Of a stretch of 64,000 bases of DNA, positions 18,803-27,986 are shown piece by piece (position 1 is the stretch's first letter; every line of letters starts with the position of its first letter). The DNA is taken from contig NZ_SHNN01000002.1 of NCBI RefSeq assembly GCF_026262625.1, positions 1,240,001 through 1,304,000 on the forward strand, written 5' to 3'. The notes below the pieces were generated by a model. That model was not told the origin of the DNA and searched no databases. It saw only the letters and a program-made list of their open reading frames with translations. The stretch is from Candidatus Litorirhabdus singularis. Its GTDB lineage: Bacteria > Pseudomonadota > Gammaproteobacteria > Pseudomonadales > Halieaceae. The position numbers and the translations under genes are program-made.

Positions 18803-20212
18803 TCAGCCCGCCGCTTTCGTCGCCGCTTCCAGCTCCAGCAGTGCCTGTTCCAGGCCGTCAGCTATCAGCTGAACGTCGGGCAACAGTTTCATACACCCTA
18901 CCATAGTGAAATTGACATGGCCGGCGTAGCTCCAAAGAGTGATGTTTAAACCAATACCTTCCACCAGCGGGCCCGCCGAGTACAAGTCCTCAACCACATT
19001 GCCCAATGCTTCAAACTGCGTGCGCGGCCCAGGCACGTTGGAAACAGATAGATTCGCGGGCGGACGATAGCCTGGCTTATCGGCATCCTGATGGGTATAA
19101 GCGCGATGAGCGGTAGCCTGCTGAATCAACGGTGGCACGTAATGCGCCATCAGGCCGAAGGTGTCACGCCCCACTACTTCCAGCTCAGCCTTACCTATCT
19201 CGCTGGTAGCGCGAATAGCTTCGTAGCGTGTTACCGGATCGTCAATCTGAATGTGTAATAGCGTAGTAGTCACCGCAGTCGAATTGCCCGACTCACGATC
19301 ACTGGCGCCGGGTTCGCGGGATACCGGAATCGTCGCCAACAGCGCTTCATTAAAAGGCTGATCATGCTGCTGCAAGTAGGCCCGCAGACTGCCCGCCACC
19401 ATACCCAGCACCACATCATTGAGCGTGCCCTGTAGTTGGCTTTTTAGAGTCTTAAGTCGATCCAGATCAAACTGCGCCATGGCGAAGCTTCGACGTGAAG
19501 ACAACGCACGATTCCAGGGCGCCTGCGGCAGGTCGCCATTAATGCTCATCAACGTCGGTGATGTGGCGGGATCGGCAACTTTTTTAATGGCCAAACTACC
19601 TCGATACAGGGCGCGAAAAAACGACGGTAGATTACCAATGTCGTATTTAATATGGTCATAGACCGCGTCCCAGAACAGACGCCCTTTGGAGGGAATGGCC
19701 TCCGGCTGCCACGCTGGTGCCACTGAATCGGGCTGATGATAACCGCTCTGCCAAACGCGCATAATGAAGTTAACGGAGGCCATGCCATCGGCCAGCGTGT
19801 GATGTATCTTCTGCACCAGTGCAATACGCCCATCTTGCAAACCTTCAATCACCCAGAACTGCCACAGCGGGCGGGTCTGGTCGAGCGGGTGGCTGGCAAT
19901 ATGCGCGATAACATCTTCCAGCTCTGCCTGCCCACCGGGCGCCGGTAGTGCAGCACGATTAAGGTGATAGTCGAGATCAAACTCGGGGTCTTCTATCATC
20001 ACCGGATGATGTAAACCGAACGGCACAAACACCGGTCGCTGGCGCAACATTGGAACCTCGTGCAACAACCGCGGAATCGATGCGTGCACCGAATCAAAAT
20101 CAAGTACCGCGTCCTCCCCCAGCCGCACCAGAAATATTTTCAGGGTGTGCATCGGGGTGGTGAGTGTCTCCCGATACAACCAGGCGGCGTCCTGTCCATG
20201 TAACCTGTACAT
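18803..20212 (-). CDS. WS/DGAT O-acyltransferase (paralog 1)
   Basis: A 469-aa wax-ester synthase/diacylglycerol acyltransferase. The catalytic HHxxxDG motif is HHTLADG at residues 137-143, preceded by PLWQFWVIEGLQDGR. A PLVEGIGLNITLWSYAG segment near the C-terminus is the second conserved block. It esterifies acyl-CoA to long alcohols or diacylglycerol to make storage lipid at the inner membrane. Third gene of a minus-strand operon (WS/DGAT 21850, acyl-CoA synthetase 20228, this gene), 15 bp after the synthetase stop. No odd residues noted. Confidence 0.93.
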   Translation of the reverse strand: MYRLHGQDAAWLYRETLTTPMHTLKIFLVRLGEDAVLDFDSVHASIPRLLHEVPMLRQRPVFVPFGLHHPVMIEDPEFDLDYHLNRAALPAPGGQAELEDVIAHIASHPLDQTRPLWQFWVIEGLQDGRIALVQKIHHTLADGMASVNFIMRVWQSGYHQPDSVAPAWQPEAIPSKGRLFWDAVYDHIKYDIGNLPSFFRALYRGSLAIKKVADPATSPTLMSINGDLPQAPWNRALSSRRSFAMAQFDLDRLKTLKSQLQGTLNDVVLGMVAGSLRAYLQQHDQPFNEALLATIPVSREPGASDRESGNSTAVTTTLLHIQIDDPVTRYEAIRATSEIGKAELEVVGRDTFGLMAHYVPPLIQQATAHRAYTHQDADKPGYRPPANLSVSNVPGPRTQFEALGNVVEDLYSAGPLVEGIGLNITLWSYAGHVNFTMVGCMKLLPDVQLIADGLEQALLELEAATKAAG

Positions 20213-20227
20213 TGCGCAGCGCTCCGC

Positions 20228-21853
20228 TTATTCCAGCGCTTCCAGCGCGGCTTGCTTGGCCCAAGGGTAATCTGCCTTGCCTGCAGGCGAACGCTTGATA
20301 GCGGCCAGACAGACAACCTCTCGCGGCATTTTGTAGTTGGCCAGGCGGCTGCGACAAAACTCTCGGAGGTGCTCCAGCGACATTGCTTCGCCGCTGCGTG
20401 TCTGACATACAACAACCACCTTCTCGCCGTAGCGCTCATCGTCCAGACCAACCACAACCACATCGAGAATGTCATCGTGTTCTTTAACGCGTGATTCCAC
20501 CTCTTCCGGAAACACTTTCTCACCTCCGGTATTGATACTCACGGAGCCCCGGCCGTGCAGGAATATGCTGCCATCGGCCAGTACGGTAGCGAGGTCACCG
20601 GGTATCGCCCAACGCTCTCCATCCACGACCACAAAAGTCGCGGCAGATTTCTCCGGTGCGTTGTAATAGCCAATGGGTACATGACCTTTGCGCGCCAAAT
20701 AACCCATCTTGCCAGAGCCCGGGCTAATGGACTGGTTGTCTTCGTCCAGTACGGTCATATGGGGATTCACCATAAAGCGCGGTTCATCGTCGTCAGGCGC
20801 ACCACGGGCGCTGACCTTGCTGCCCATCAGACCGGTCTCCGACGAACCCAGTCCATCCAGAATCATGGTGCCGGGTGTCAGCGCCAATAACCGCTCTTTG
20901 GTTGCGGGCGAGAACAGCGCACCACCAGAGGCTACTACTAGCAGCGCAGAAGTATCCCAACGCTCCGGATGTACGGCCAGACAGTCGATCAATGGATTAG
21001 CCATGGCATCACCCACAATCACCATCATCGACACACCCTCGTCGTTGACCGCCTGCCAGATATCCTCGGCAATAAACTTGCCGCGTGATGGAATCACAAT
21101 CTTGCCGCCGCTAAGCAGTGCGGTAAACGCGCTCCACTGAGCCGCTGCGTGCATAAAGGGCGGAGTCGGCAATATCACCAGAGGCTCATCTCCAATACGC
21201 TCCACCAGCTGCTCAGGAGCTGTGATAGGGCCTTCAGTCTGCTGCACATCACCCCCGCCCATAGCAGCAAAAAAGATATCTCGATGATGCCACATCACAC
21301 CCTTCGGCATTCCCGTGGTACCACCGGTGTAAACGATATAGATATCATCGGAATCTCGCGGTGGGAAGGTTCTATCGGCAGCCCCGCCAGCCAGGGCTGA
21401 TTCGTAGTCCAGGTAATCAGCATTACCCTCCTTCCCCGAACCATCGGCAACCACGTACACCAGGCGCAATGCCTCTATGTCTGGGGTGACCTGCGCCACC
21501 CGCGCCGCAAACGACTGATGAGTAACCAGCGCGACCATGTCGGCATCCTGATAAAGATAAGCCAGCTCGCCTTCGACATAGTGGAAATTAATATTAATGG
21601 GCACCGCACGCAATTTGTAGGCAGCCAACATACACTCCATGTACTCGCTACCATTGCGCAATTGCAGACCGATATGATCGTTGCGCCCTATTCCCTGAGC
21701 CTGCCAGCAACTGGCCAGGCGCGTGGCGCGCTCATCCAATTGTTGATACGTTAGCCGCCGCTCCTCACTGACAATCGCGGTGCGTGCAGGCACAGCGCTG
21801 GCGACGGATTCGAACAGATCAGCTAAATTAAAACTCCGGGCCGTGGTGCTCAT
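20228..21853 (-). CDS. acyl-CoA synthetase (AMP-forming)
   Basis: A 541-aa adenylate-forming enzyme. The P-loop-like A3 motif is YTGGTTGMPKGVMWHHRD, LDGLGSSETGLMGS is the A5 region, INTGGEKVFPEEVE is the A8 hinge, and the catalytic lysine motif RSPAGKADYPWAK lies near the end. It activates fatty acids or other carboxylates to CoA thioesters. Its ATG overlaps the stop of the upstream WS/DGAT gene by 4 bp (ATGA), so translation is coupled. It would supply acyl-CoA to the two flanking acyltransferases. Confidence 0.93.
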   Translation of the reverse strand: MSTTARSFNLADLFESVASAVPARTAIVSEERRLTYQQLDERATRLASCWQAQGIGRNDHIGLQLRNGSEYMECMLAAYKLRAVPININFHYVEGELAYLYQDADMVALVTHQSFAARVAQVTPDIEALRLVYVVADGSGKEGNADYLDYESALAGGAADRTFPPRDSDDIYIVYTGGTTGMPKGVMWHHRDIFFAAMGGGDVQQTEGPITAPEQLVERIGDEPLVILPTPPFMHAAAQWSAFTALLSGGKIVIPSRGKFIAEDIWQAVNDEGVSMMVIVGDAMANPLIDCLAVHPERWDTSALLVVASGGALFSPATKERLLALTPGTMILDGLGSSETGLMGSKVSARGAPDDDEPRFMVNPHMTVLDEDNQSISPGSGKMGYLARKGHVPIGYYNAPEKSAATFVVVDGERWAIPGDLATVLADGSIFLHGRGSVSINTGGEKVFPEEVESRVKEHDDILDVVVVGLDDERYGEKVVVVCQTRSGEAMSLEHLREFCRSRLANYKMPREVVCLAAIKRSPAGKADYPWAKQAALEALE

Positions 21854-23487
21854 GAGCCTGCTCCTGAGTTATTGGCAACTGATTTTTCCCGTAGTGGCTT
21901 TTTCCTAGCGGCTACTTTTGGCTTTGCCAATGGCTTCTTGCTGGTCACTGCTTTTCTTTTTACCGCCGGTTTTTTCCTGGCTGCGGTCTTATTTTTTGCG
22001 GCCGGCTTGAGTTTTCTGTCCACGCGAGATTTCACCGCAGTCTTTTTACGCACCGGTTGCTCCAGCCCGGCGGCGACACGCAACGCCTTCAGCCCCTGCT
22101 CCAATCCTGTAACAAATACGTCGGGATCGCTTACCACTGCACCATCACAATGAAAACCCAAAGTAATCGTCTTGTGCACAGACGTAATGCCGCCGCTAAC
22201 CGCGAGAATATCAACCGCAGGGATCATGGGAATACTCTCGCTCATCAACCCGTTAGCCACATAGACCGGCTGCCGTGGTCCCGGTACATTGCTAAACAAG
22301 GCGTTAGCCAAGGTCATTTTATCGCTAAAGCGGGCCAGCAGTTCAAAACGCCCCGCCAGATACAGGCTGGCGTCCAGAGCAATGGGGAAGATCAAATCCG
22401 CCAGCTCACCAACGTCTACTACCGGGTCCCGGGGGCGCGTGAACTCTTTGAGTTCCAGCGCATCGTTGTGAATGGCCTGCAACCGGGCCACCGGGTCACT
22501 AATGGTGTTGTGCAGGCACAATCTGCCAGCGGTCACCTGATTACCGCCGGTACCCGAGGTATCCGAGCGCGTGCTCACTGGCACGCCACACCACAGATCA
22601 AAATCTACCTGCTCACCACGTGAATCAAAGTAGCTCTCCATAGCGCACGCGTAGAGAAACAGACCCATGTCATTGACCGTCACATCAAAATGACGGGCTA
22701 CTAGCTTGATATCGGGCAGAGACAGGGTTTTCCAGCTAACCGAACGAGTGTCGGAATACTTGCTGATATTAAGAGATGTCGGTTTAACATCTGGCATCAG
22801 TGGCCCGGCAAGCTCTCTATCGGACTCCAGAAAATCGCGAACACCCGTGCCGAAGGCACCCAGAATAGGGCCGGTGTTTTGCAAAACAAAACGTGGCGTT
22901 TTCAGCAGCAGGCGCTCTCCGGATTCAACCAGAGCCTGACCCAATAGGCGCATAGGGCCTGGAGGCACCACAATGTCGCGCACACTGGTCACTAGCGGCT
23001 CAGGTGTCACCGGCTCTGCGTCATACATTGAGGACAGGGCTTCTACCAAGCCTACCCCGTCAGCTACCGCGTGGTGAATGTTGCACATTACCGCCAGCTT
23101 GCCACCGGCAAGTCCGTCGATAATGGTCCAGCGCCACATTTGTGACAGCGTGAGTGGCACCGCAGAAAGCTCCGCCAGCCGCTGGGCAAGCTGCGGATAC
23201 TCACCGGGCGCCGGCAGTGTCTCGACAAATATGTGGTCCCAGATATCAAAATCAGGGTCCTCCATTTTATGCACAGTACCCAGCCGCAGTGGGTCTTGAA
23301 TAAAGCAGTTACGTAACAGCCCGATGCTACCTAGACGGTTAGCCAGATGCCCCGCAATAGCGTCTGCATCCAACTTGTCACCGGCAATGGCGGGCTCCAG
23401 AATAGAAGCACCGCCCATCACGGCGCTAATAACCTGATATTGATCCGCTTTATAAAAGAACTGGTCAAATAGCCCCAGTTTGTCCAT
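21850..23487 (-). CDS. WS/DGAT O-acyltransferase with basic C-terminal tail (paralog 2)
   Basis: A 545-aa protein. HHAVADG at residues 138-144 is the catalytic motif. After the family core comes a roughly 65-residue tail rich in Lys, Ala, Arg and Pro (AAKNKTAARKKPAVKRKA and AKPKVAARKKPLREK), like histone H1 or the PHA-granule phasin PhaF. Other WS/DGATs in the window lack it. ATG 23487 has AGGAG eight bases upstream; the longer frame to 23616 is not family-like. First gene of the operon with the synthetase and paralog 1. The tail may bind nucleic acid or an acidic surface. Confidence 0.9.
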   Translation of the reverse strand: MDKLGLFDQFFYKADQYQVISAVMGGASILEPAIAGDKLDADAIAGHLANRLGSIGLLRNCFIQDPLRLGTVHKMEDPDFDIWDHIFVETLPAPGEYPQLAQRLAELSAVPLTLSQMWRWTIIDGLAGGKLAVMCNIHHAVADGVGLVEALSSMYDAEPVTPEPLVTSVRDIVVPPGPMRLLGQALVESGERLLLKTPRFVLQNTGPILGAFGTGVRDFLESDRELAGPLMPDVKPTSLNISKYSDTRSVSWKTLSLPDIKLVARHFDVTVNDMGLFLYACAMESYFDSRGEQVDFDLWCGVPVSTRSDTSGTGGNQVTAGRLCLHNTISDPVARLQAIHNDALELKEFTRPRDPVVDVGELADLIFPIALDASLYLAGRFELLARFSDKMTLANALFSNVPGPRQPVYVANGLMSESIPMIPAVDILAVSGGITSVHKTITLGFHCDGAVVSDPDVFVTGLEQGLKALRVAAGLEQPVRKKTAVKSRVDRKLKPAAKNKTAARKKPAVKRKAVTSKKPLAKPKVAARKKPLREKSVANNSGAGS

Positions 23488-23706
23488 GAGTGCTACTCCT
23501 GCATTATTTTTGGTGATGACGCCCGAACCGGCATGCCCCAGCCTGCCGCAGTCTTGCCAACCTTGTTTTGATTGCATGAATCTGGCCTGCGTGAGCTCCA
23601 AATGCAACTGCGGCACCGGTTAAATTGATGTAGGTCATTAACAAGCGCCCCGTGTTTACCCCACACTGAATTACCGGCACTTGGTCGTTAATTGCAGTAG
23701 GCTCCC

Positions 23707-24651
23707 ATGAGCAAGCAAGCGAAGAAAAAGACCGTTAAGACTCACGATGGCAGCATGGCCTATAAGAGCGGGGCGTGGTCTTTTTCCGCCGCCGGTCCGC
23801 GAGTCATTGATAAGAAAGCGCAGAACCTGGGCGGGATTGTCGAGCAACTCAACAGCGAACATCGTTATTTCAGTGCCCTGCTCGATCAGCTGGAAGTCGA
23901 GAGTGAACGACTGCAGCCAGGCAAGATTCCAGATTACCCACTGCTATTGGACATTGTCGACTACCTGGTTAACTACCCGGACCAGTTTCACCACCCCCGC
24001 GAAGATCTCCTGTTTGGCGAGCTACTCAAGGTGGACAAGAACTTTGCAACAGATTTGAAACGGCTGATACGCGAACACAAAACTCTGCGCAGCTACAATG
24101 ACAGCTTGTTCGCTGAGCTAAATCGAATCGCTGACGGAAGGCCGGTGAACCGTCCAGAACTGCGGCGCAGCCTGCAGCGCTATATTGATGGCTATCGCAA
24201 GCACATGGGCTTTGAATCAACCTCAATTTTCCCGAAAGCCAAGGGCAGCCTGAATGCGGATGCCATGGCCCGGCTGCAGGAAAAAACCAGCGCCATCGAC
24301 GACCCATTATTCGGGGCCCAACTACAGAACCGTTATCGGCGCCTGGGGCGCAGCCTGCAAAGCCGCATCGAAGGCTTCAGCGCCGAGCTCGCCAGCCGCG
24401 AAATAGCCGGCATCGAGTCAGCCATTAGTGGCACATCTATCGCAATGAACCGTATTCAGGCGCTACGAGAAGGCTTAACAGAGGTCAATCGCACGGCGCT
24501 ACAACGCAACAAAGACACCCTGAAAGACCTTATACCGCGCCCGATTGGGCTGGTGACACTGCCTGCCGCCCTGATGCGTAATCACGGCCAATATTTACAA
24601 GACAGTGTGAAGGCGCTCCGCATTGCGCTAACAGACGAGGTTAGAGACTGA
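23707..24651 (+). CDS. hemerythrin HHE domain protein
   Basis: A 314-aa cytoplasmic protein with a short Lys-rich N-terminus, then a hemerythrin-like four-helix bundle at about 40-175. Probable di-iron ligands are His52 (NSEHRYF), His95/96 and Glu99 (FHHPRED), His124 (REHKTL), His166 and Glu170 (KHMGFE). A C-terminal helical region of about 130 residues has no recognised domain. These proteins bind O2, NO or iron. It is divergent from the WS/DGAT operon and sits upstream of the esterase; co-regulation with lipid storage is only inferred. Confidence 0.85.
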   Translation: MSKQAKKKTVKTHDGSMAYKSGAWSFSAAGPRVIDKKAQNLGGIVEQLNSEHRYFSALLDQLEVESERLQPGKIPDYPLLLDIVDYLVNYPDQFHHPREDLLFGELLKVDKNFATDLKRLIREHKTLRSYNDSLFAELNRIADGRPVNRPELRRSLQRYIDGYRKHMGFESTSIFPKAKGSLNADAMARLQEKTSAIDDPLFGAQLQNRYRRLGRSLQSRIEGFSAELASREIAGIESAISGTSIAMNRIQALREGLTEVNRTALQRNKDTLKDLIPRPIGLVTLPAALMRNHGQYLQDSVKALRIALTDEVRD

Positions 24652-24731
24652 AATATTCACAAGTCCGGCGGTCGCACCAACAATCCTAGCAGCCGCACAC
24701 GCGCCATTGCGCGCCTAAGCAGGAGAACAGC

Positions 24732-25661
24732 ATGCCAAGTTGGCAAGCTCAAGTAATGAACACATGCACACGGCTGATGATGAAGCCGCTGATGCGCTTT
24801 GGCAGCGTCGATTCGATGCGTTCGATGACCGCCACCATCGACGAACAGATGGAAAAAACCATGCCCGAGGACCTGCGAGCCAAAATGGTGAGTGGCCCCG
24901 GTTACGAAGGTGAATGGGTTAACATTGGCAACAAGCGCCCCAAGAAAGTCATTCTGTATTTCCCGGGTGGTGGTTTCATCATGCGCATCGCCACTCAGCA
25001 CAAAGCCTTTGTCGCCAAGATCTGTCGCGCAGCCAACTGTAAGGCGCTGCTGGTTCATTATAGCCTGGCCCCGGAAATTCCCTTTCCCGGAGGACTGGAA
25101 GACTGCCTGGCGGCCTACCACGACCTGCTGAAGCAGGGTGTCGATCCTCAAAATATCACTCTGGCAGGCGATTCAGCGGGTGGCGGACTGGTGCTCAGTA
25201 CCCTGCTGGCCCTGCGTGACGAGGGCACCGCCCTGCCACGCAACGCCATCATACTGTCACCGCTGGCAGACCTGACCTATAGCGGCGAATCGCGCAAATT
25301 CAATAGCTGCAAGGACCCGATGCTACCCAACCACCGTAGCTCTGAGATGCACGAACTCTATATTGGCGAAGCCATACCCGAAGACCGATTCATATCGCCC
25401 ATTTTTGCAGATTTTGATGATCTTCCGCCCATCTTGGGCATGGTTGGCAGTACGGAAATACTGCTCGACGACACCATCCGTGCGGCAGAAAAAGCCAAAG
25501 AGGCAAGCGTGCCGTTCTTCCTTGAAGTCTGGGAAGCGATGCCTCATGTGTTCCCCATTTTCGGACTGTTGCCCGAAGCCCAGGTTGCCATTGAGCGCAT
25601 GGGCATGTTCATCAATAGCAGCCAACTGGATCCACTGCCTGCCCAGTATGGAACGCACTAG
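24732..25661 (+). CDS. alpha/beta hydrolase, HSL-like esterase
   Basis: A 309-aa esterase of the hormone-sensitive lipase family. The oxyanion-hole motif is PGGGF (HGGG variant with Pro replacing His) at about 78-82. The nucleophile is Ser148 in LAGDSAGGGL, and MPHVFPIFG near the C-terminus carries the catalytic His. Members hydrolyse short- to medium-chain acyl esters in the cytoplasm. It is followed 48 bp later by a WS/DGAT gene, so it may turn over the esters made by the same region. Confidence 0.9.
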   Translation: MPSWQAQVMNTCTRLMMKPLMRFGSVDSMRSMTATIDEQMEKTMPEDLRAKMVSGPGYEGEWVNIGNKRPKKVILYFPGGGFIMRIATQHKAFVAKICRAANCKALLVHYSLAPEIPFPGGLEDCLAAYHDLLKQGVDPQNITLAGDSAGGGLVLSTLLALRDEGTALPRNAIILSPLADLTYSGESRKFNSCKDPMLPNHRSSEMHELYIGEAIPEDRFISPIFADFDDLPPILGMVGSTEILLDDTIRAAEKAKEASVPFFLEVWEAMPHVFPIFGLLPEAQVAIERMGMFINSSQLDPLPAQYGTH

Positions 25662-25708
25662 ACTGATATGAAAGAAGCAACCGAGCACTCCGCGTGGGTT
25701 AATCAACT

Positions 25709-27130
25709 GTGAAGCGACTACAGGGTATGGATGCGCTGTTTCTGCATACTGAAACGGCCACGCAGTATATGCACACCTTGAAGGTGGCAATCTTTGAACC
25801 CCCGGCCGACGGCAGCCCCTATTCCTTTGCTGACCAGATGGAGCACATCGCCTCTACTATTCATCGGGTGCCACCGTTTCGCTGGAAGGCGTTACCCATA
25901 CCTTTTAACCTACACAACCCGATATGGATCACCGACCCACACTTTGACCTCGCCCTGCACGTACATCGCGCGGCTCTGCCTGCACCAGCAGGTTCTGATC
26001 AGCTAGCCGAATTTATCGAGAACATCGCCAGTACGCCGCTGAATCGCGAGCGACCGCTGTGGGATTTATGGATGGTGGAAAATTATCTGGGTGACAAGAT
26101 AGCTGCGGTGTCCAAAGTACATCACGCTCTGGCCGATGGAGTCGCCACGGCGGAATTGCTGGAGGACTTCATGACGCCGGAAGCTGGTGCTGAAATTCCA
26201 GCACCTCCGCCACTTGCCATCGAACAGCCACCGCCGCTCTGGCGTATGCTGGGCGCCGCGCTGGTCGACCTGATTAGAGACTTGGTCCGTATTCCCGCCA
26301 AAGTCATGGCAGTGCGCGCAGCCAAAGCACACCAGAAAGAACGTAACCTCAGCCCCGAAGAGCGGCCTCCCGAGCCTTATAGCGCGCCGTTCACCTTACT
26401 TAACCGACCGATCAGTTCACACCGTAAATTCAACTTTTTTACCGTACCATTGGCGCGAGTCAAAGCTGTTAGCGCCGCTTACGGGGTGACTATCAATGAC
26501 GTCGTGATGAATATGGCTGCGCAAGCAGTGCGGGAATACCTGATAGAACATAACGACTTGCCCTCCCAGTCATTGACTGCCTCTATCCCAATTTCTACGC
26601 GGGGCAAGGAGGCCGAACACACCTACGGCAACAAGGTCGGCTCTCTGTGTGTATCCCTATGTACTGATATCGCCGACCCAGTCGCCAGACTGCAAGCTAT
26701 TCATGCAGCTATGGCAGCTTCCAAGCTGGATTTTGAAGACACCGCAGGGGGCCGCGCCGCGGATGTAGTTGGGCTACTACCGCCAGTGTTGGTGAGAGCT
26801 ATCGGCAGCTACTCTCGTCGCCTCTCCATGCAGGGTAAGTCGCCGTCTTACAATCTGATCGTGTCCAATGTGCCGGGCCCGCGCGGCGAGCTGTTCGATG
26901 ACTATCTGGCCATGTCGGAGTTCTATTCCATTGGTCCGATACTGGAAGGCATTGGACTGAACATCACCGCGTGGAGCTTCCGCGACAATCTGAGCTTTTC
27001 GATTCTGTCGTGCGTGCGCGCCGTACCCGATCCTGGCGTGATCCGCACGGGGCTTATACGCGCACTCGATGATATGGAGAACGCCCAGAACAATTCGCAG
27101 GGGGACCACGGTGAGCGCGCCGCCACTTAA
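25709..27130 (+). CDS. WS/DGAT O-acyltransferase (paralog 3)
   Basis: A 473-aa WS/DGAT with a canonical start (MKRLQGMDALFLHTET) from GTG 25709, catalytic HHALADG at residues 138-144, and the C-terminal block ILEGIGLNITAWSFRDN. PLWDLWMVENY precedes the active site. It should make wax esters or triacylglycerol from acyl-CoA. Its last 20 bp overlap the SDR gene that follows, so the two are co-translated. It shares the orientation of the hemerythrin and esterase genes. Confidence 0.93.
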   Translation: MKRLQGMDALFLHTETATQYMHTLKVAIFEPPADGSPYSFADQMEHIASTIHRVPPFRWKALPIPFNLHNPIWITDPHFDLALHVHRAALPAPAGSDQLAEFIENIASTPLNRERPLWDLWMVENYLGDKIAAVSKVHHALADGVATAELLEDFMTPEAGAEIPAPPPLAIEQPPPLWRMLGAALVDLIRDLVRIPAKVMAVRAAKAHQKERNLSPEERPPEPYSAPFTLLNRPISSHRKFNFFTVPLARVKAVSAAYGVTINDVVMNMAAQAVREYLIEHNDLPSQSLTASIPISTRGKEAEHTYGNKVGSLCVSLCTDIADPVARLQAIHAAMAASKLDFEDTAGGRAADVVGLLPPVLVRAIGSYSRRLSMQGKSPSYNLIVSNVPGPRGELFDDYLAMSEFYSIGPILEGIGLNITAWSFRDNLSFSILSCVRAVPDPGVIRTGLIRALDDMENAQNNSQGDHGERAAT

Positions 27131-27929
27131 GCCCGGCCGAGCACTGATCACTGGTGCCTCTGCCGGTATCGGTGAAGCCTTCGCCCACGAATTTGCTCGC
27201 CACGGTTATAATCTGACTCTGGTTGCACGCCGCGAACACAAACTACAAGCACTGGCAGCAGAGCTAAAAAAAACCTACGCTATCGACGTCTCCACCTGTG
27301 CCTGCGACCTGCTTGACCCATCCAGCATTGAGCGCATTAGAAAAACCTGCAGCGATCAGGAAATTGATATTCTGGTGAACAACGCTGGAGTCATGTACCA
27401 CGGTGATTTCAAGGAACAGCAACTAGAGAGCATTGATTCAATAGTGCATTTGAATGTCGCCTGCCTGACCAAGTTAAGCAGCGTATTCCTGCAGCCAATG
27501 CTACGGCGTGGCGGCGGTCGCATTCTCAACATAACCTCTACCACCGGTTTTCAGGCCGGCCCCACCATTGCAGTTTACGCCGCCAGCAAGGCCTACATCC
27601 TGTCATTCACCGAGGCGCTGGCAGAAGAACTGCGCGACAGCGGGGTGTACGCTACCGCTTTTTGCCCGGGGTTTACCGACACCCACATGGCAGCAGAATC
27701 TTTTGGTGAAGATATCAAAAACGAGCCAATGAGTGCTTTTCTGATGATGTCGACTACTGACGTGGCCGCGCTGGGCTATCAGGCCTGCATGCAGGGCACT
27801 ACCATCAGTGTGCCAGGTTTCGCCAACAAACTGGTCAGTGGCATCACTCGACTCCAGCCCAAATGGATGAGCCGACGCCTGCAGGCCTGGATGTACCGCA
27901 ACATGTTGGGCGGTGCAGAGAAAAACTGA
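27111..27929 (+). CDS. short-chain dehydrogenase/reductase
   Basis: A 272-aa classical SDR. NAD(P)-binding TGASAGIGEAF, NNAGVMYHGDF, the catalytic Ser region ITSTTGFQ and YAASK (Tyr/Lys) are present. GTG at 27111 is chosen because a G-rich SD (AGGGGGA) lies just upstream and the product starts at the usual distance from TGxxxGxG. The frame opens at 27069 inside the WS/DGAT gene. Coupling to the acyltransferase suggests reduction of a fatty aldehyde or ketoacyl intermediate, which is inference. Confidence 0.88.
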   Translation: MSAPPLKPGRALITGASAGIGEAFAHEFARHGYNLTLVARREHKLQALAAELKKTYAIDVSTCACDLLDPSSIERIRKTCSDQEIDILVNNAGVMYHGDFKEQQLESIDSIVHLNVACLTKLSSVFLQPMLRRGGGRILNITSTTGFQAGPTIAVYAASKAYILSFTEALAEELRDSGVYATAFCPGFTDTHMAAESFGEDIKNEPMSAFLMMSTTDVAALGYQACMQGTTISVPGFANKLVSGITRLQPKWMSRRLQAWMYRNMLGGAEKN

Positions 27930-27986
27930 GACAGTTCACTGGCAGCTAGCAGCAACGCAGCCTGCCACAATCAGAAAATGCTCAGC

